A DNA stretch of 64,000 nt from Yersinia mollaretii ATCC 43969 (GTDB lineage: Bacteria; Pseudomonadota; Gammaproteobacteria; Enterobacterales; Enterobacteriaceae). The DNA lies in contig NZ_CP054043.1 in NCBI RefSeq assembly GCF_013282725.1, forward strand, positions 3,596,001 to 3,660,000, read 5' to 3'. Shown piece by piece: positions 28,004 to 37,836 of this stretch. Position 1 is the first letter of the stretch; each line of letters begins with the position of its first letter. The notes beneath the pieces are model-generated. The model was given only the letters and a program-made list of their open reading frames with translations. It was not told the origin of the DNA and did not search any database. A program made the position numbers and the translations under genes.

Positions 28004-29116
28004 TCATCGTAACGATACAGGATAGATTGCTCCTAAAATGGTCTCACAACTGGCTCCCGTGACCGAGGGTAAATTGCCTGATTTGCCGGATAATGTTCGG
28101 AATGCGAGCCAGGCAAAAGCCAGCGCCTCCATATCATCACCACTAACACCAAAGTCATCCGTGACACAGACTTCAGTCCCCGGCAGTAAAGCTGACATGC
28201 GCGACATCACCAATGGATTCCGCGCCCCGCCCCCACAGACCAACAGTCGCTCACAGCCACCCGCCAGTTGGACCTGCTCGGCAATGGAGACGGCGGTTAA
28301 TTCAGCCAATGTGGCCTGTACATCTTCTGGTTTGACGCCCGGCACTTTCGCCAACTCTCTGTCCAGCCATCCAGCGTTGAAATATTCTCGCCCGGTACTT
28401 TTTGGCGCGGGTTTGGCAAAGTAAGGGTCACTAAACATCAGCTCAAGCAGCGGTTGATTCACCTGCCCCGACAGTGCCCATGTGGCATCTTTATCGTAAG
28501 CTAAGCTACGGTTGCGCCAAATCCAACTGTCCATCAGCATATTTCCCGGTCCAGTATCAAACCCTCGCACTGGCAAATCCGGCAGCAACATAGATAAATT
28601 GGCGATGCCGCCAATATTCAAGATCATGCGCCGCTCGGTGGCATGAGCTAATAATGCATGATGGAACGCAGGGACCAACGGCGCACCCTGCCCGCCATAA
28701 GCCATATCCCGGCGGCGGAAATCCCCCACAGTGGCAATTTGCGTCATCGCCGCAATGCGGTTGTTATCCCCCAATTGCATGGTAAAGGCGGGTTCCCCCT
28801 GCGGCTCATGCCACACCGTTTGTCCGTGGCAACCAATCGCGGTGATGTCCTGCGCGGTGAGACCTTCATTGTTCAATAGGGCCAACACCGCCTCAGCGAA
28901 TAAAATCCCCAGTTGGGCATCAAGCTTACCCACGGCGGACAAGGTGACCGATTGGCCCTGACACATGCCGAGTATATCTTTCTTCAACTGCTGCGGCATC
29001 GGGTGGCTGTAGCTGGCCTGTTGAGCCACCATGCGCTCATCAATGGCGGCCAGCACAACATCGATCCCATCCAGACTGGTGCCTGACATCACTCCAATAA
29101 AACGGCCTGATTTCAT
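28004..29116 (-). CDS. anmK: Anhydro-N-acetylmuramic acid kinase
   Basis: A 370-aa sugar kinase that opens and phosphorylates 1,6-anhydroMurNAc to MurNAc-6-phosphate in cell-wall recycling. The ATP phosphate loop is [16 protein letters not shown], the active-site region is [17 protein letters not shown], and [10 protein letters not shown] and [11 protein letters not shown] are diagnostic. I chose ATG 29116 (AAGGGTCATTGTT upstream); the frame continues to 29170 but the family starts MKSGRFIG. It complements mpaA and ycjG, which recycle the peptide part. Confidence 0.96.
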   Translation of the reverse strand: MKSGRFIGVMSGTSLDGIDVVLAAIDERMVAQQASYSHPMPQQLKKDILGMCQGQSVTLSAVGKLDAQLGILFAEAVLALLNNEGLTAQDITAIGCHGQTVWHEPQGEPAFTMQLGDNNRIAAMTQIATVGDFRRRDMAYGGQGAPLVPAFHHALLAHATERRMILNIGGIANLSMLLPDLPVRGFDTGPGNMLMDSWIWRNRSLAYDKDATWALSGQVNQPLLELMFSDPYFAKPAPKSTGREYFNAGWLDRELAKVPGVKPEDVQATLAELTAVSIAEQVQLAGGCERLLVCGGGARNPLVMSRMSALLPGTEVCVTDDFGVSGDDMEALAFAWLAFRTLSGKSGNLPSVTGASCETILGAIYPVSLR

Positions 29117-29561
29117 AACAATGACCCTTATTCCCATTGAGGAACAAAATAGCGATAAGACTTTTCTCAAGCCAAATCAGAATAATAAAATTAACGTCAT
29201 GAAAAGATATACTTTTTCAAGTGTATACCGCCATAGGGGCATGTCTTAAAGAATGCTTTTGATTTGCAGGAAAGGTCACATAAAAGTCACTACTGCTAAC
29301 ACTTTCATTTAAGGCAGTGATATTTCTTACTTTAAGAAAGTTAAACCACCGTTTAATATTGGTTGAAGCATGAAGCGATAAGCTGCGAATCCACCAAAGG
29401 TAGTCGAAATATTCAGCAAGTGACCAGAAACAAGTAAGTAGTGAAATAAATATATGAGTAAGCCATACTTTACACAAAGACTGGGCCGTCAATGGACTGG
29501 ATTTAGGTATCCCCGGCATACTAAACCGTAAAACGGTTATGCATTTTTAATAGGAGTTTTT
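29117..29561. other. anmK-slyB divergent intergenic region
   Basis: About 445 bp of AT-rich DNA between divergent genes. A minus-strand open frame (29217-29519) has no homology I recognise and is probably not a gene. Just upstream of slyB, an inverted repeat around AAACCGTAAAACGGTTA (29523-29539) may be regulatory. The slyB ribosome site is TAGGAG. Confidence 0.45.
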
Positions 29562-30029
29562 ATGATCAAGCCATTAATCGCCGTTGCTATTGCTGCGGTT
29601 ACGTTGACCGGTTGTGCTAATAACAACACGCTGTCTGGAGATGTCTTTAGCGCATCACAGGCTAAGCAAGTCCAAACCGTGACTTACGGCACACTGGTTT
29701 CTGTGCGCCCCGTGACCATTCAAGGTGGCGATGATAACAACATCGTGGGCGCTATTGGTGGTGCTGTATTGGGTGGTTTCCTCGGAAATACTGTGGGTGG
29801 TGGTACAGGTCGTAGCCTGGCAACCGCAGCGGGTGCTGTCGCAGGTGGTATGGCAGGGCAAGGTGTTCAGGGTGCAATAAACCGCACTGATGGCGTACAG
29901 CTTGAAGTTCGTAAAGATGATGGTACAACCATTCTGGTTGTTCAGAAGCAAGGCCCAACCCGCTTTAGCGTCGGTCAGCGCGTCATGCTCGCCAGCAGCG
30001 GTAGCACGGTAACCGTTAGCCCACGTTAA
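29562..30029 (+). CDS. slyB: Outer-membrane lipoprotein SlyB
   Basis: A 155-aa lipoprotein with lipobox VTLTGC at residues 13-18. The central Gly-rich glycine-zipper region (GAIGGAVLGGFLGNTVGGG and AAGAVAGGMAGQGVQG) matches the SlyB/Pcp family. In enterobacteria slyB is part of the PhoPQ regulon and contributes to envelope integrity. I did not identify a clear PhoP box here. It is convergent with rovA across a perfect terminator hairpin. Confidence 0.95.
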   Translation: MIKPLIAVAIAAVTLTGCANNNTLSGDVFSASQAKQVQTVTYGTLVSVRPVTIQGGDDNNIVGAIGGAVLGGFLGNTVGGGTGRSLATAAGAVAGGMAGQGVQGAINRTDGVQLEVRKDDGTTILVVQKQGPTRFSVGQRVMLASSGSTVTVSPR

Positions 30030-30059
30030 TGGCCTATTTGGCATTAATGTTACGTACAA

Positions 30060-30088
30060 AAGTCAGGGTTCATTACGAACCCTGACTT
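30060..30088. terminator. Bidirectional terminator between slyB and rovA
   Basis: Perfect 12-bp stem AAGTCAGGGTTC/GAACCCTGACTT with a 5-nt loop, flanked by A- and T-rich DNA on each side, positioned between convergent genes. Confidence 0.85.
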
Positions 30089-30144
30089 ATTCTTACTGTG
30101 ATACTTTTCTTTCTGCTGTGAATAAGAGTCTAAAACTTTATAAT

Positions 30145-30756
<612 letters not shown>

Positions 30757-30993
30757 ATGTATGTATCTATATTTCCCATTAACGCACCACTTACAGACTT
30801 GGTGTTAGGTGCTTCTCTCTATTTCCCGCCCATGTTTAAGGCAGTCATGCTAGGTTTGGTGTTATGGCTATTGATCCATCATATGCTACGGAATTGGATC
30901 TACTCTGGTGACATCTGGCATCCAATATTAATGGAACTATCAATTTTTGTCATTGCAGTCAGCATTTCTTTATGGGTCTTAGCCAGTGGGTAA
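30757..30993 (+). CDS. ydhI: DUF1656 small membrane protein YdhI
   Basis: A 78-aa inner-membrane protein with two hydrophobic segments and the DUF1656 pattern, starting with the family's amphipathic region ([20 protein letters not shown]). These proteins occur first in AaeX-type efflux operons, as here before ydhJ and ydhK. Its role in the pump is not established. Confidence 0.92.
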   Translation: MYVSIFPINAPLTDLVLGASLYFPPMFKAVMLGLVLWLLIHHMLRNWIYSGDIWHPILMELSIFVIAVSISLWVLASG

Positions 30994-30999
30994 ATTGAC

Positions 31000-31857
31000 A
31001 TGAATCATCAAACTCTTAAATATTTCTCGTCAGTCATCGTATTTGCCCTCGCACTCTGTGCTGGTTGGTGGATGTGGAATTATTACATGCAATCGCCTTG
31101 GACTCGTGATGGTAAAGTTCGGGCGGAATTGGTCAGTATCACCCCGGAAGTTTCCGGCCGACTGGTTAAAATACTAGTTCATGATAACCAGTTGGTGAGC
31201 GCTGGTAGCCTATTATTTATCATTGACCCGCAACCCTATCAATTGGCACTGGAGAGTGCGCAAGCCGCTGTCATCCGTGCTCAGGCTGAGTTGGCGAAAG
31301 CGAATCATGAAGCTGAACGTCGCCGTAACTTACCCAAAAATATCATTTCTGGCGAAGATCTCGATATCGCCAATTTAACCGCTGATAGCATGAAAGCCGC
31401 TTATCAGGGCGCACTGGCAAACCTCGAGCAAGCTAAATGGAATCTCAGTAAAACGCGCATTTATGCCCCCACCAATGGTTACATCACCAACTTGCAAACA
31501 CGAGTAGGTAACTATGCGACAACCGGGACTCCATTAGTAGCGCTAATAGATACCGATTCATTCTATGTGATGGGCTATTTCGAAGAAACTAAATTGAGAC
31601 ACATTAGAGAAGGTAATGCAGCCAAGATTGTTTTGTACAATGGCAACATTCCTTTACGCGGAGTGGTAGAAAGTATAGGTCGGGCGATTTATGATCAAAG
31701 TGTCGATACTGGGGGTGATCTGCTAGTCGATGTGAAACCCAATGTGCCTTGGGTTCGTCTGGCGCAACGGGTGCCGGTGCGCATTAAGCTATTGGATGTC
31801 CCGCCTGATGTGACACTGATTGCGGGTACCACCTGCACGATTTCACTGGCAGAATAA
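31000..31857 (+). CDS. ydhJ: Membrane fusion (HlyD/EmrA-like) protein YdhJ
   Basis: A 285-aa periplasmic adaptor. It has one N-terminal transmembrane helix (FSSVIVFALALCAGWWMWNYY), a lipoyl-like domain (SPWTRDGKVRAELVSITPEV, which is diagnostic of the AaeA/YdhJ group), an alpha-hairpin (ALESAQAAVIRAQAELAKAN), and the returning lipoyl half KTRIYAPTNGYITNL. It bridges YdhK to an outer-membrane channel. It lies 6 bp after ydhI and 2 bp before ydhK, so the three form one operon. Confidence 0.94.
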   Translation: MNHQTLKYFSSVIVFALALCAGWWMWNYYMQSPWTRDGKVRAELVSITPEVSGRLVKILVHDNQLVSAGSLLFIIDPQPYQLALESAQAAVIRAQAELAKANHEAERRRNLPKNIISGEDLDIANLTADSMKAAYQGALANLEQAKWNLSKTRIYAPTNGYITNLQTRVGNYATTGTPLVALIDTDSFYVMGYFEETKLRHIREGNAAKIVLYNGNIPLRGVVESIGRAIYDQSVDTGGDLLVDVKPNVPWVRLAQRVPVRIKLLDVPPDVTLIAGTTCTISLAE

Positions 31858-31859
31858 GC

Positions 31860-33881
31860 ATGCGCCTCCCTCCCTTGTGGCAACTCACACCTTGGGGCAA
31901 GGCCAATGTCGGCCAGTGGCGCTATGCCTTGCGTAACTCGTTGGCGATGTGTCTGTCGCTGTGGATTGCTTTTGCGCTGAATTTAGATGAGCCGTACTGG
32001 GCAATGACCTCCGCTGCTGTCGTCAGTTTTCCCACCATCGGTGGCGTCATCAGCAAAAGTATTGGCCGGGTCATTGGGAGCTTACTGGGCGCAGCAGCAT
32101 CAGTGATGATTGCGGGCCATTGTCTCAACGACCCTTGGTTATTCACCTTTGCCATCGCCGCCTGGATTGGCCTTTGCACCTTTATTTCCAACCATTATCA
32201 GAATAATGTCTCTTATGCTTTTGCGTTGGCGGGTTACACCACAGCAATCATCGCTTTTTCAACCGTAAATACCACGGATACCCAACAAATTTTTGATATC
32301 GCCCAAGCCCGTGTTTGTGAGGTGATTACCGGTATTCTCTGCGGTGGGCTGATGATGATGCTGCTGCCCAGTACGTCAGACGGTGAAGCGCTGTTGACCT
32401 CTTTGCGCCGTATGCAAGCCCGCTTGCTGGAACATGCCGAATTGTTGTGGCAAACCGAGCATAACCCCGCGCTTCGCACGTCACATGAGGGGCTGATAGG
32501 GCAGATTCTCACCCTGAATTTGCTGAGAATTCAGGCATTCTGGAGCCATTACCGCTTGCGGCGGCAAAATAATGTCCTGAATTTTATCCTGCACCGCCAA
32601 TTGCGTATCACCAGCGTGATCACCAGCTTGCGGCGCATGTTAGTTAACTGGCCGTCACCGCCGGCAAATCTGACTGCGGTACTGTCACAACTGCTAGCGG
32701 CACTGCAACAACCGGATTGCGGTAAATATCAGTTAGCTAAAATTCTGCAACAGATCGCCCCACAGGCGGATGCTGACTATCGCCATCGGGCCTTTTGGTT
32801 GCGATTGCGGCACTTCTGTTGGCTCTATTTGCAGGTTAATCGATGGTTGGCGCAATTGGACAAATCGCCTGACATCGGCCTGCCATCACCGCCGTCCGTG
32901 ACGTCACTGGCGCGCCATACCGATACTTATGAAGCCGCCTATAACGGGCTGCGTACCTTTGTTTGTATCGTCATCGGTTGTGCATTTTGGATACATACGC
33001 AGTGGAGTTCCGGCAGTGCCGCACTGGCATTAACCGCCGTCAGTTGCGTGCTCTACTCCGCCACCCCATCGCCAACTGACAGCATTGCCACCCTGTTAAA
33101 AGCCATTGTTTTACTCTCGATTGGCTGTTTTATTCTGAAATTTGGTGTGATGGTACAAATTGATGATTTTTGGCAATTTGCTGCGCTGCTGCTCCCCATT
33201 TTAATCACGATGCAGATGATGAAACTCCAGCACCCCGCGTATGCGGCACTGTGGGGACAATTGATTGTCTTTATGGGCTCTTTTTTAAGTGTCACCAATC
33301 CCCCTAGCTACGATTATCAAGAGTTCCTTAACGATAATATTGGTAAATTGGTCGGGGTGATGTTGGCGGGTGTCGCGTTTCAGGTGTTGCGCCCCAGTTC
33401 AGATAGACGCAAAAGTCGCCGGATTATTCGCATGCTACGCCGTGACTTTATCGATCAACTCAGCAGCCATCCGCAACAAAATCAGAATCAATTTGAATCG
33501 CTGATCTATCACCGAGTTAATCAGCTCAATATCAGCAAAGATCAGGCCTCGCGGCTATGGCTACTCCGCTGGGGGATGGTGCTACTTAATTGCAGCCACG
33601 TGGTCTGGCAGTTGCGTGATTGGCAAACCACTTCAGCGCCCTTATCAGCGGTGCGGGATGTCTGTGTTCACTGTCTGAAGGGCTGTATGACGGAGAAAGG
33701 TATTCAGCCAGCGTCGTTGCAAGCAACGTTACATGAGTTGCAACGTATGAGTGATATTTTGGGGGAGTACCCTGATGCCTCGGGGCGCGAACTGGCTGGG
33801 CTTATCTGGCGACTTTATTGCTCACTGACTCAGCTTCAACTGGCCGTGCCGGATGAGGAGAGTCAAGCTGCGCCAGCATGA
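31860..33881 (+). CDS. ydhK: FUSC-family efflux protein YdhK (AaeB-like)
   Basis: A 673-aa FUSC/aromatic-acid-exporter type membrane protein with two clusters of transmembrane segments (about 20-170 and 355-490) separated by a long soluble region, the AaeB architecture. Residues such as LDEPYWAMTSAAVVSFP and the repeated W-and-G-rich helices match E. coli YdhK. With YdhIJ it should form a tripartite efflux system; the substrate is unknown, though hydroxylated aromatic acids are handled by the related AaeAB. In E. coli sodC follows; here ydhF follows directly. Confidence 0.93.
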   Translation: MRLPPLWQLTPWGKANVGQWRYALRNSLAMCLSLWIAFALNLDEPYWAMTSAAVVSFPTIGGVISKSIGRVIGSLLGAAASVMIAGHCLNDPWLFTFAIAAWIGLCTFISNHYQNNVSYAFALAGYTTAIIAFSTVNTTDTQQIFDIAQARVCEVITGILCGGLMMMLLPSTSDGEALLTSLRRMQARLLEHAELLWQTEHNPALRTSHEGLIGQILTLNLLRIQAFWSHYRLRRQNNVLNFILHRQLRITSVITSLRRMLVNWPSPPANLTAVLSQLLAALQQPDCGKYQLAKILQQIAPQADADYRHRAFWLRLRHFCWLYLQVNRWLAQLDKSPDIGLPSPPSVTSLARHTDTYEAAYNGLRTFVCIVIGCAFWIHTQWSSGSAALALTAVSCVLYSATPSPTDSIATLLKAIVLLSIGCFILKFGVMVQIDDFWQFAALLLPILITMQMMKLQHPAYAALWGQLIVFMGSFLSVTNPPSYDYQEFLNDNIGKLVGVMLAGVAFQVLRPSSDRRKSRRIIRMLRRDFIDQLSSHPQQNQNQFESLIYHRVNQLNISKDQASRLWLLRWGMVLLNCSHVVWQLRDWQTTSAPLSAVRDVCVHCLKGCMTEKGIQPASLQATLHELQRMSDILGEYPDASGRELAGLIWRLYCSLTQLQLAVPDEESQAAPA

Positions 33882-33906
33882 TACTCGCTGGCGCGCGCAA
33901 AAAAAC

Positions 33907-34803
33907 TTAAGGCACATCATAACCGAGTGCAGCACGACGAATGCGGAACCACTGCTGGCGAGTCATCGTCAGGGAGAGCGAGGCCCATGCAGCTTTAACC
34001 CGCTCTATCTTGCCGGAGCCAATGATAGGGAGTGGAGCCGAGGGCAAACGCAGAATCCAGGAGTAAACCACCTGTTCAATGCTTTCAGCGCCAATTTCGT
34101 CGGCCACCGCCTGCAACTCATCACGCAGTGCTTGGAATTCCGGGTCGCTAAACAGACGTCCGCCCCCCAAACAAGACCACGCCATGGGCTTAATACGCAG
34201 CTGTTGGCAAGCATCAAGCGTGCCATCCACAATGGCGGGCTGGTGTAGCGGTGAAATCTCGACCTGATTGGTTACCAGTGAGAATGGCAGACGCGATTGC
34301 AGCAAACTGAATTGCGCAGGCGTAAAGTTCGAAACACCGAAATGTTTGACCTGCCCGCTTTTGTGCAATTGGGTGAAGGCTTCAGCCACTTCATCAGCAT
34401 CCATCAAGGGGTCTGGACGGTGAATCAGTAACAAATCCAGATAATCCGTGTGCAAATGCGTCAGTGACTGTTCAGCACTTTTGATGATATGTGAGCGATC
34501 TGTGATGTAATGCCCCAGCGCATGTTCTGGTTTCGCGGTGGTGGCAATACCACATTTACTCACCAATTCCAGTTGATGACGCAAAGCGGGTTTAAGGCGC
34601 AATGCTTGCCCGAAAGCCTGCTCACATTGATAACCGCCGTAAATATCGGCGTGATCCGTCGTGGTAATACCCAATTCAATATGCTGCTCGATGAAGCCCA
34701 ACAACTGCGCGGGCGTCATCTCCCACTCCATCAAACGCCAATAGCCGCAAATCATGCGAGAAAATTCAGGCCCAAGGGGAGCCAGTTGAGTACGTGTATC
34801 CAT
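33907..34803 (-). CDS. ydhF: Aldo/keto reductase family oxidoreductase YdhF
   Basis: A 298-aa TIM-barrel NADPH-dependent oxidoreductase of the AKR superfamily. Catalytic tetrad residues are visible: Asp in TTDHADIYGGY (with Tyr), Lys in ELVSKCGI and His in LLLIHRPDP. The C-terminal cofactor-binding end has PIIGSGKIERVKAA. It resembles E. coli YdhF. Its physiological substrate is unknown. A terminator-poor gap of about 25 bp separates its stop from the convergent ydhK stop. Confidence 0.93.
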   Translation of the reverse strand: MDTRTQLAPLGPEFSRMICGYWRLMEWEMTPAQLLGFIEQHIELGITTTDHADIYGGYQCEQAFGQALRLKPALRHQLELVSKCGIATTAKPEHALGHYITDRSHIIKSAEQSLTHLHTDYLDLLLIHRPDPLMDADEVAEAFTQLHKSGQVKHFGVSNFTPAQFSLLQSRLPFSLVTNQVEISPLHQPAIVDGTLDACQQLRIKPMAWSCLGGGRLFSDPEFQALRDELQAVADEIGAESIEQVVYSWILRLPSAPLPIIGSGKIERVKAAWASLSLTMTRQQWFRIRRAALGYDVP

Positions 34804-34942
34804 TATTAGTCACCTCACTTATTAGTATCCCCTCAGCATACACAACCGACAGAAAGGTTAAATCCTCCCTGAGCAACGAATTAAGGGTCAATAGGGGGCT
34901 GAACGGCTAAAATAGCCCGAAAGGTTAAAGATACGCAGCTTG

Positions 34943-35182
34943 TTAGAATAGCGACGGTTGATCTTGCAGCGGCTCATCCGAAGGTTTGTTCGCCCGTTGC
35001 AACCGCAATAGACGTTGGCGACACAGCCGCAGAACATCCCGCTTTTGCGGATCACTCATTTTTATCCAGTTAAAGCGCTCATCGCGGCTGCGCATACACC
35101 CACGACAAAAGCCACGGTCATCTGTTTGGCAGATACCACGGCATGGGCTGGGAATGTCGAAAAACTCAAGTTGCTGAGCCAC
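34943..35182 (-). CDS. ydhL: DUF1289 protein YdhL
   Basis: A 79-aa protein with the DUF1289 zinc-finger-like Cys pattern, SPCRGICQTDDRGFCRGCMR (12-31), followed by a W- and R-rich helix (FNWIKMSDPQKRDVLRLC). The family has four conserved Cys that could bind a metal; function unknown. The start is GTG, with AGGAGGCAGC upstream. Confidence 0.9.
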   Translation of the reverse strand: MAQQLEFFDIPSPCRGICQTDDRGFCRGCMRSRDERFNWIKMSDPQKRDVLRLCRQRLLRLQRANKPSDEPLQDQPSLF

Positions 35183-35394
35183 GCTGCCTCCTGCGGCTGA
35201 GAGACCTAGAGAACTTGGCGCTTCAGGTATACCTTAATTGAAGCCTGCTTCGCCATCACTGGCAAGTCGTTATTTTTACCCGTATGACAAGGTGCACTAA
35301 GCCGATGCCACTCACCACTGAACCGCTAAGGTTATCTTAAGTTTCCATCGATATCATTCATGCAATTAGTGAACTCTAGGATTTAATTTTCACG
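35183..35394. other. ydhL-eptA divergent intergenic region
   Basis: 212 bp holding a short ERIC-like remnant (about 35205-35235, ending TTCAGGTATACC) and AT-rich DNA before eptA. I see no clear PmrA box and no gene. Confidence 0.4.
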
Positions 35395-37032
35395 ATGAAT
35401 GCTCGATATAAGTTACAGTGTAACAGTCTCGGTTTTATTCTTGCCAGCGCACTGTTTTTTACGCTCTTCCATAATGCCCTGTTTATCAGTAAAGCCTGGT
35501 CGTTGATTCGCTTTGACAGCAGCGACAGTTATTTTTTTGCCGCGACCATTCCGGTGGTGATTTTCTGCGCACTGAATATCATTTTTAGCCTGTTGGCTGT
35601 TCCTGTGCTGCGCAAACCGGTCATTATTCTGTTTTTATTGGGCGGTGCGGCGGCCAACTACTTTATGTTCAGCTATGGTGCCGTGATCGACGCCAATATG
35701 ATGCAGAATGCCTTCGAGACCAACTCACAGGAAGCGGCTGCCCTTTTCACCCCACGGATGGCTCTCTGGTTGCTGGTGCTCGGTATTATTCCTGCCATCA
35801 TTATCTGCTTCTTACGTATTCAGGCAACTCGCCCTTGGTGGTATATGCTGGGGTTGCGAGCGGCCAATATTCTGGTATCCGCAGTGATTATTATGCTGGT
35901 CGCGACGCTGTTTTATAAAGATTACGCCTCGCTGATTCGTAACAATAAAAGCATCGTTAAAATGCTGACGCCATCCAACTTTGTCAGTGGCAGTTTTCAA
36001 TTTGCTAAACATAAATATTTCGCCAGCAATATGGCGTTGGTGAATATTGGTGAAGATGCCCATAAAGGCCCGGTGATCACCGGGCAACAGAAGCGAACTT
36101 TGGTGATATTGGTCGTAGGTGAAACTGCCCGTGCCGAGAACTTCTCCTTGGGCGGCTATGGTCGAGAAACCAACCCTCGTCTGCAAAAACAGGACGTGAC
36201 CTATTTTAAGAATGCCTCATCCTGCGGCACTGAAACCGCGATTTCCGTGCCCTGCATGTTCTCAAATATGCCGCGTAAAAATTATGATGCCACACTGGCC
36301 AGTCATCAGGAGGGGTTGATGGATATCCTCGCCCGCGCCGGATTGAGTGTTTTGTGGCGTGAAAATGATGGTGGCTGTAAAGGAGCCTGTGACCGCATTC
36401 CCCATCAGGATGTCACACAACTGCAATTAACCACTGACTGCGAGAATGGCGTCTGCTTAGATAATGCGCTGCTCTATAAGTTGGATAATTATATCAATGG
36501 GCTACAAGGTGATGGGGTCATCGTACTACACCAAATGGGCAGCCATGGCCCCGCTTATTACCGCCGCTCTACCCCTGAAATACGCCAATTCGCCCCAACC
36601 TGCGATAGCAACCAAATCCAGGATTGTACACCTCAAGAACTGGTGAATACTTACGATAATTCTATTCTCTATACCGATACCATGCTGGATAACACCATTA
36701 AATTGCTGCAACAACAGAGTGATAGATTTAACACCGCGCTGATTTATCTCTCTGATCACGGCGAGTCATTGGGCGAAAATGGCATGTATTTACATGGCAC
36801 ACCCTATATGTTCGCCCCCAGTCAGCAAACGCACATTCCTTTTTTAATGTGGTTATCACCTGAATATACAAAAAACTATGGCATCGATCGTCAGTGCTTA
36901 GCCAAAAGCGCCCAGCATGATGAAGTTTCGCAGGATAATCTTTTCCATACCCTATTGGGCATGATGAATATTCAAACTACTGAATATCAATCTGGAATGG
37001 ATTTGCTGGAGAAATGTCGCACTCCGCGCTAG
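35395..37032 (+). CDS. eptA: Lipid A phosphoethanolamine transferase EptA-type
   Basis: A 545-aa EptA/PmrC-family enzyme transferring phosphoethanolamine from phosphatidylethanolamine to lipid A, which lowers negative charge and raises resistance to cationic peptides. Five N-terminal transmembrane segments (about 10-175) precede the periplasmic sulfatase-like catalytic domain. The first metal-binding motif is VGETARAEN; the acceptor Thr lies in CGTETAISVPCMF; further metal-site residues are in YLSDHGESLGENG and HGTPY. Several Cys pairs fit the known disulfides. There is no E. coli counterpart between ydhL and nemR, so it is an insertion. The ribosome site is weak. Confidence 0.88.
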   Translation: MNARYKLQCNSLGFILASALFFTLFHNALFISKAWSLIRFDSSDSYFFAATIPVVIFCALNIIFSLLAVPVLRKPVIILFLLGGAAANYFMFSYGAVIDANMMQNAFETNSQEAAALFTPRMALWLLVLGIIPAIIICFLRIQATRPWWYMLGLRAANILVSAVIIMLVATLFYKDYASLIRNNKSIVKMLTPSNFVSGSFQFAKHKYFASNMALVNIGEDAHKGPVITGQQKRTLVILVVGETARAENFSLGGYGRETNPRLQKQDVTYFKNASSCGTETAISVPCMFSNMPRKNYDATLASHQEGLMDILARAGLSVLWRENDGGCKGACDRIPHQDVTQLQLTTDCENGVCLDNALLYKLDNYINGLQGDGVIVLHQMGSHGPAYYRRSTPEIRQFAPTCDSNQIQDCTPQELVNTYDNSILYTDTMLDNTIKLLQQQSDRFNTALIYLSDHGESLGENGMYLHGTPYMFAPSQQTHIPFLMWLSPEYTKNYGIDRQCLAKSAQHDEVSQDNLFHTLLGMMNIQTTEYQSGMDLLEKCRTPR

Positions 37033-37122
37033 CGGAAAAGCCAAAAAACACCGTTCAATAATCGTTGGTAAAACAGATACTTAATGCCAGCAAGGTCATC
37101 CGTTGGCATTTTTTCCTTGACC

Positions 37123-37138
37123 TAGACCGATCGGTCTA
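37123..37138 (+). promoter_or_regulatory. NemR operator
   Basis: Perfect 16-bp palindrome TAGACCGATCGGTCTA, 15 bp before the nemR start, matching the known NemR box. A degenerate copy with one perfect half (GGTCTA, 37814-37819) precedes nemA. Confidence 0.9.
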
Positions 37139-37152
37139 TTACGCTCTTCGAC

Positions 37153-37755
37153 ATGAACAAAATACAGCACACACATGTCGATACCCGTGAGCACCTGCTA
37201 GCCACTGGCGAGAGTCTCAGTCTGCGCCTTGGCTTTAATGGCATGGGGCTTAGCCTGTTACTCACCACGGCGGGTATTCCGAAAGGCTCGTTCTATCACT
37301 ATTTCCGCTCGAAGGAAGTGTTTGGTGAGGCGATGCTACAACGCTATTTTGATCGTTATGATGCGGCAATGGAAAATCTGCTCACCGGCTCGCAAGGCGA
37401 TAAGCGCCACCATTTGCTGCACTATTTTGCTCAGTCTATTGCTAACTATTGTGGCAGTGAATGCCACAATGCTTGTCTGGCGGTTAAACTCTCAGCCGAA
37501 GTGAGTGATTTATCCGAACCCATGCGCCATGCGCTGGATATCGGCACTGCCCGTGTGATTGGACGTTTGCAAGATGCCATCGAAGCCGGTATTGCCGAGG
37601 GTTCACTGCGCACCCTGCTCTCCCCGGCCGCCACCGCAGAAACACTCTATGCCTTGTGGCTAGGTGCAGCATTGCGGGCGAAGGTAAAACGTTCTGTTAC
37701 ACCGCTGACCTGTGCGCTAGAAAGTATCGAACTGATGCTACAACCGACCCAATAA
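37153..37755 (+). CDS. nemR: TetR-family repressor NemR
   Basis: A 200-aa TetR regulator of electrophile and HOCl defence. The N-terminal helix-turn-helix is GMGLSLLLTTAGIPKGSFYHYF (31-52). The Cys cluster C100, C104, C108 in NYCGSECHNACLAVK corresponds to the redox and electrophile-sensing region; C108 aligns with E. coli Cys106. It represses itself and nemA through the palindrome at 37123. The next gene is nemA, 81 bp downstream on the same strand. Confidence 0.95.
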   Translation: MNKIQHTHVDTREHLLATGESLSLRLGFNGMGLSLLLTTAGIPKGSFYHYFRSKEVFGEAMLQRYFDRYDAAMENLLTGSQGDKRHHLLHYFAQSIANYCGSECHNACLAVKLSAEVSDLSEPMRHALDIGTARVIGRLQDAIEAGIAEGSLRTLLSPAATAETLYALWLGAALRAKVKRSVTPLTCALESIELMLQPTQ

Positions 37756-37836
37756 TCCAATGATTCTGATCACACACTCTGTGTTTCAGGATTTACCCAG
37801 CCACTAGTTGACTGGTCTATTAATATAGGACGCACC

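Noticed and set aside
29217..29519. 100-codon minus-strand frame in the anmK-slyB spacer
   Set aside because: No recognisable domain, poor ribosome site and AT-rich composition; most likely chance.
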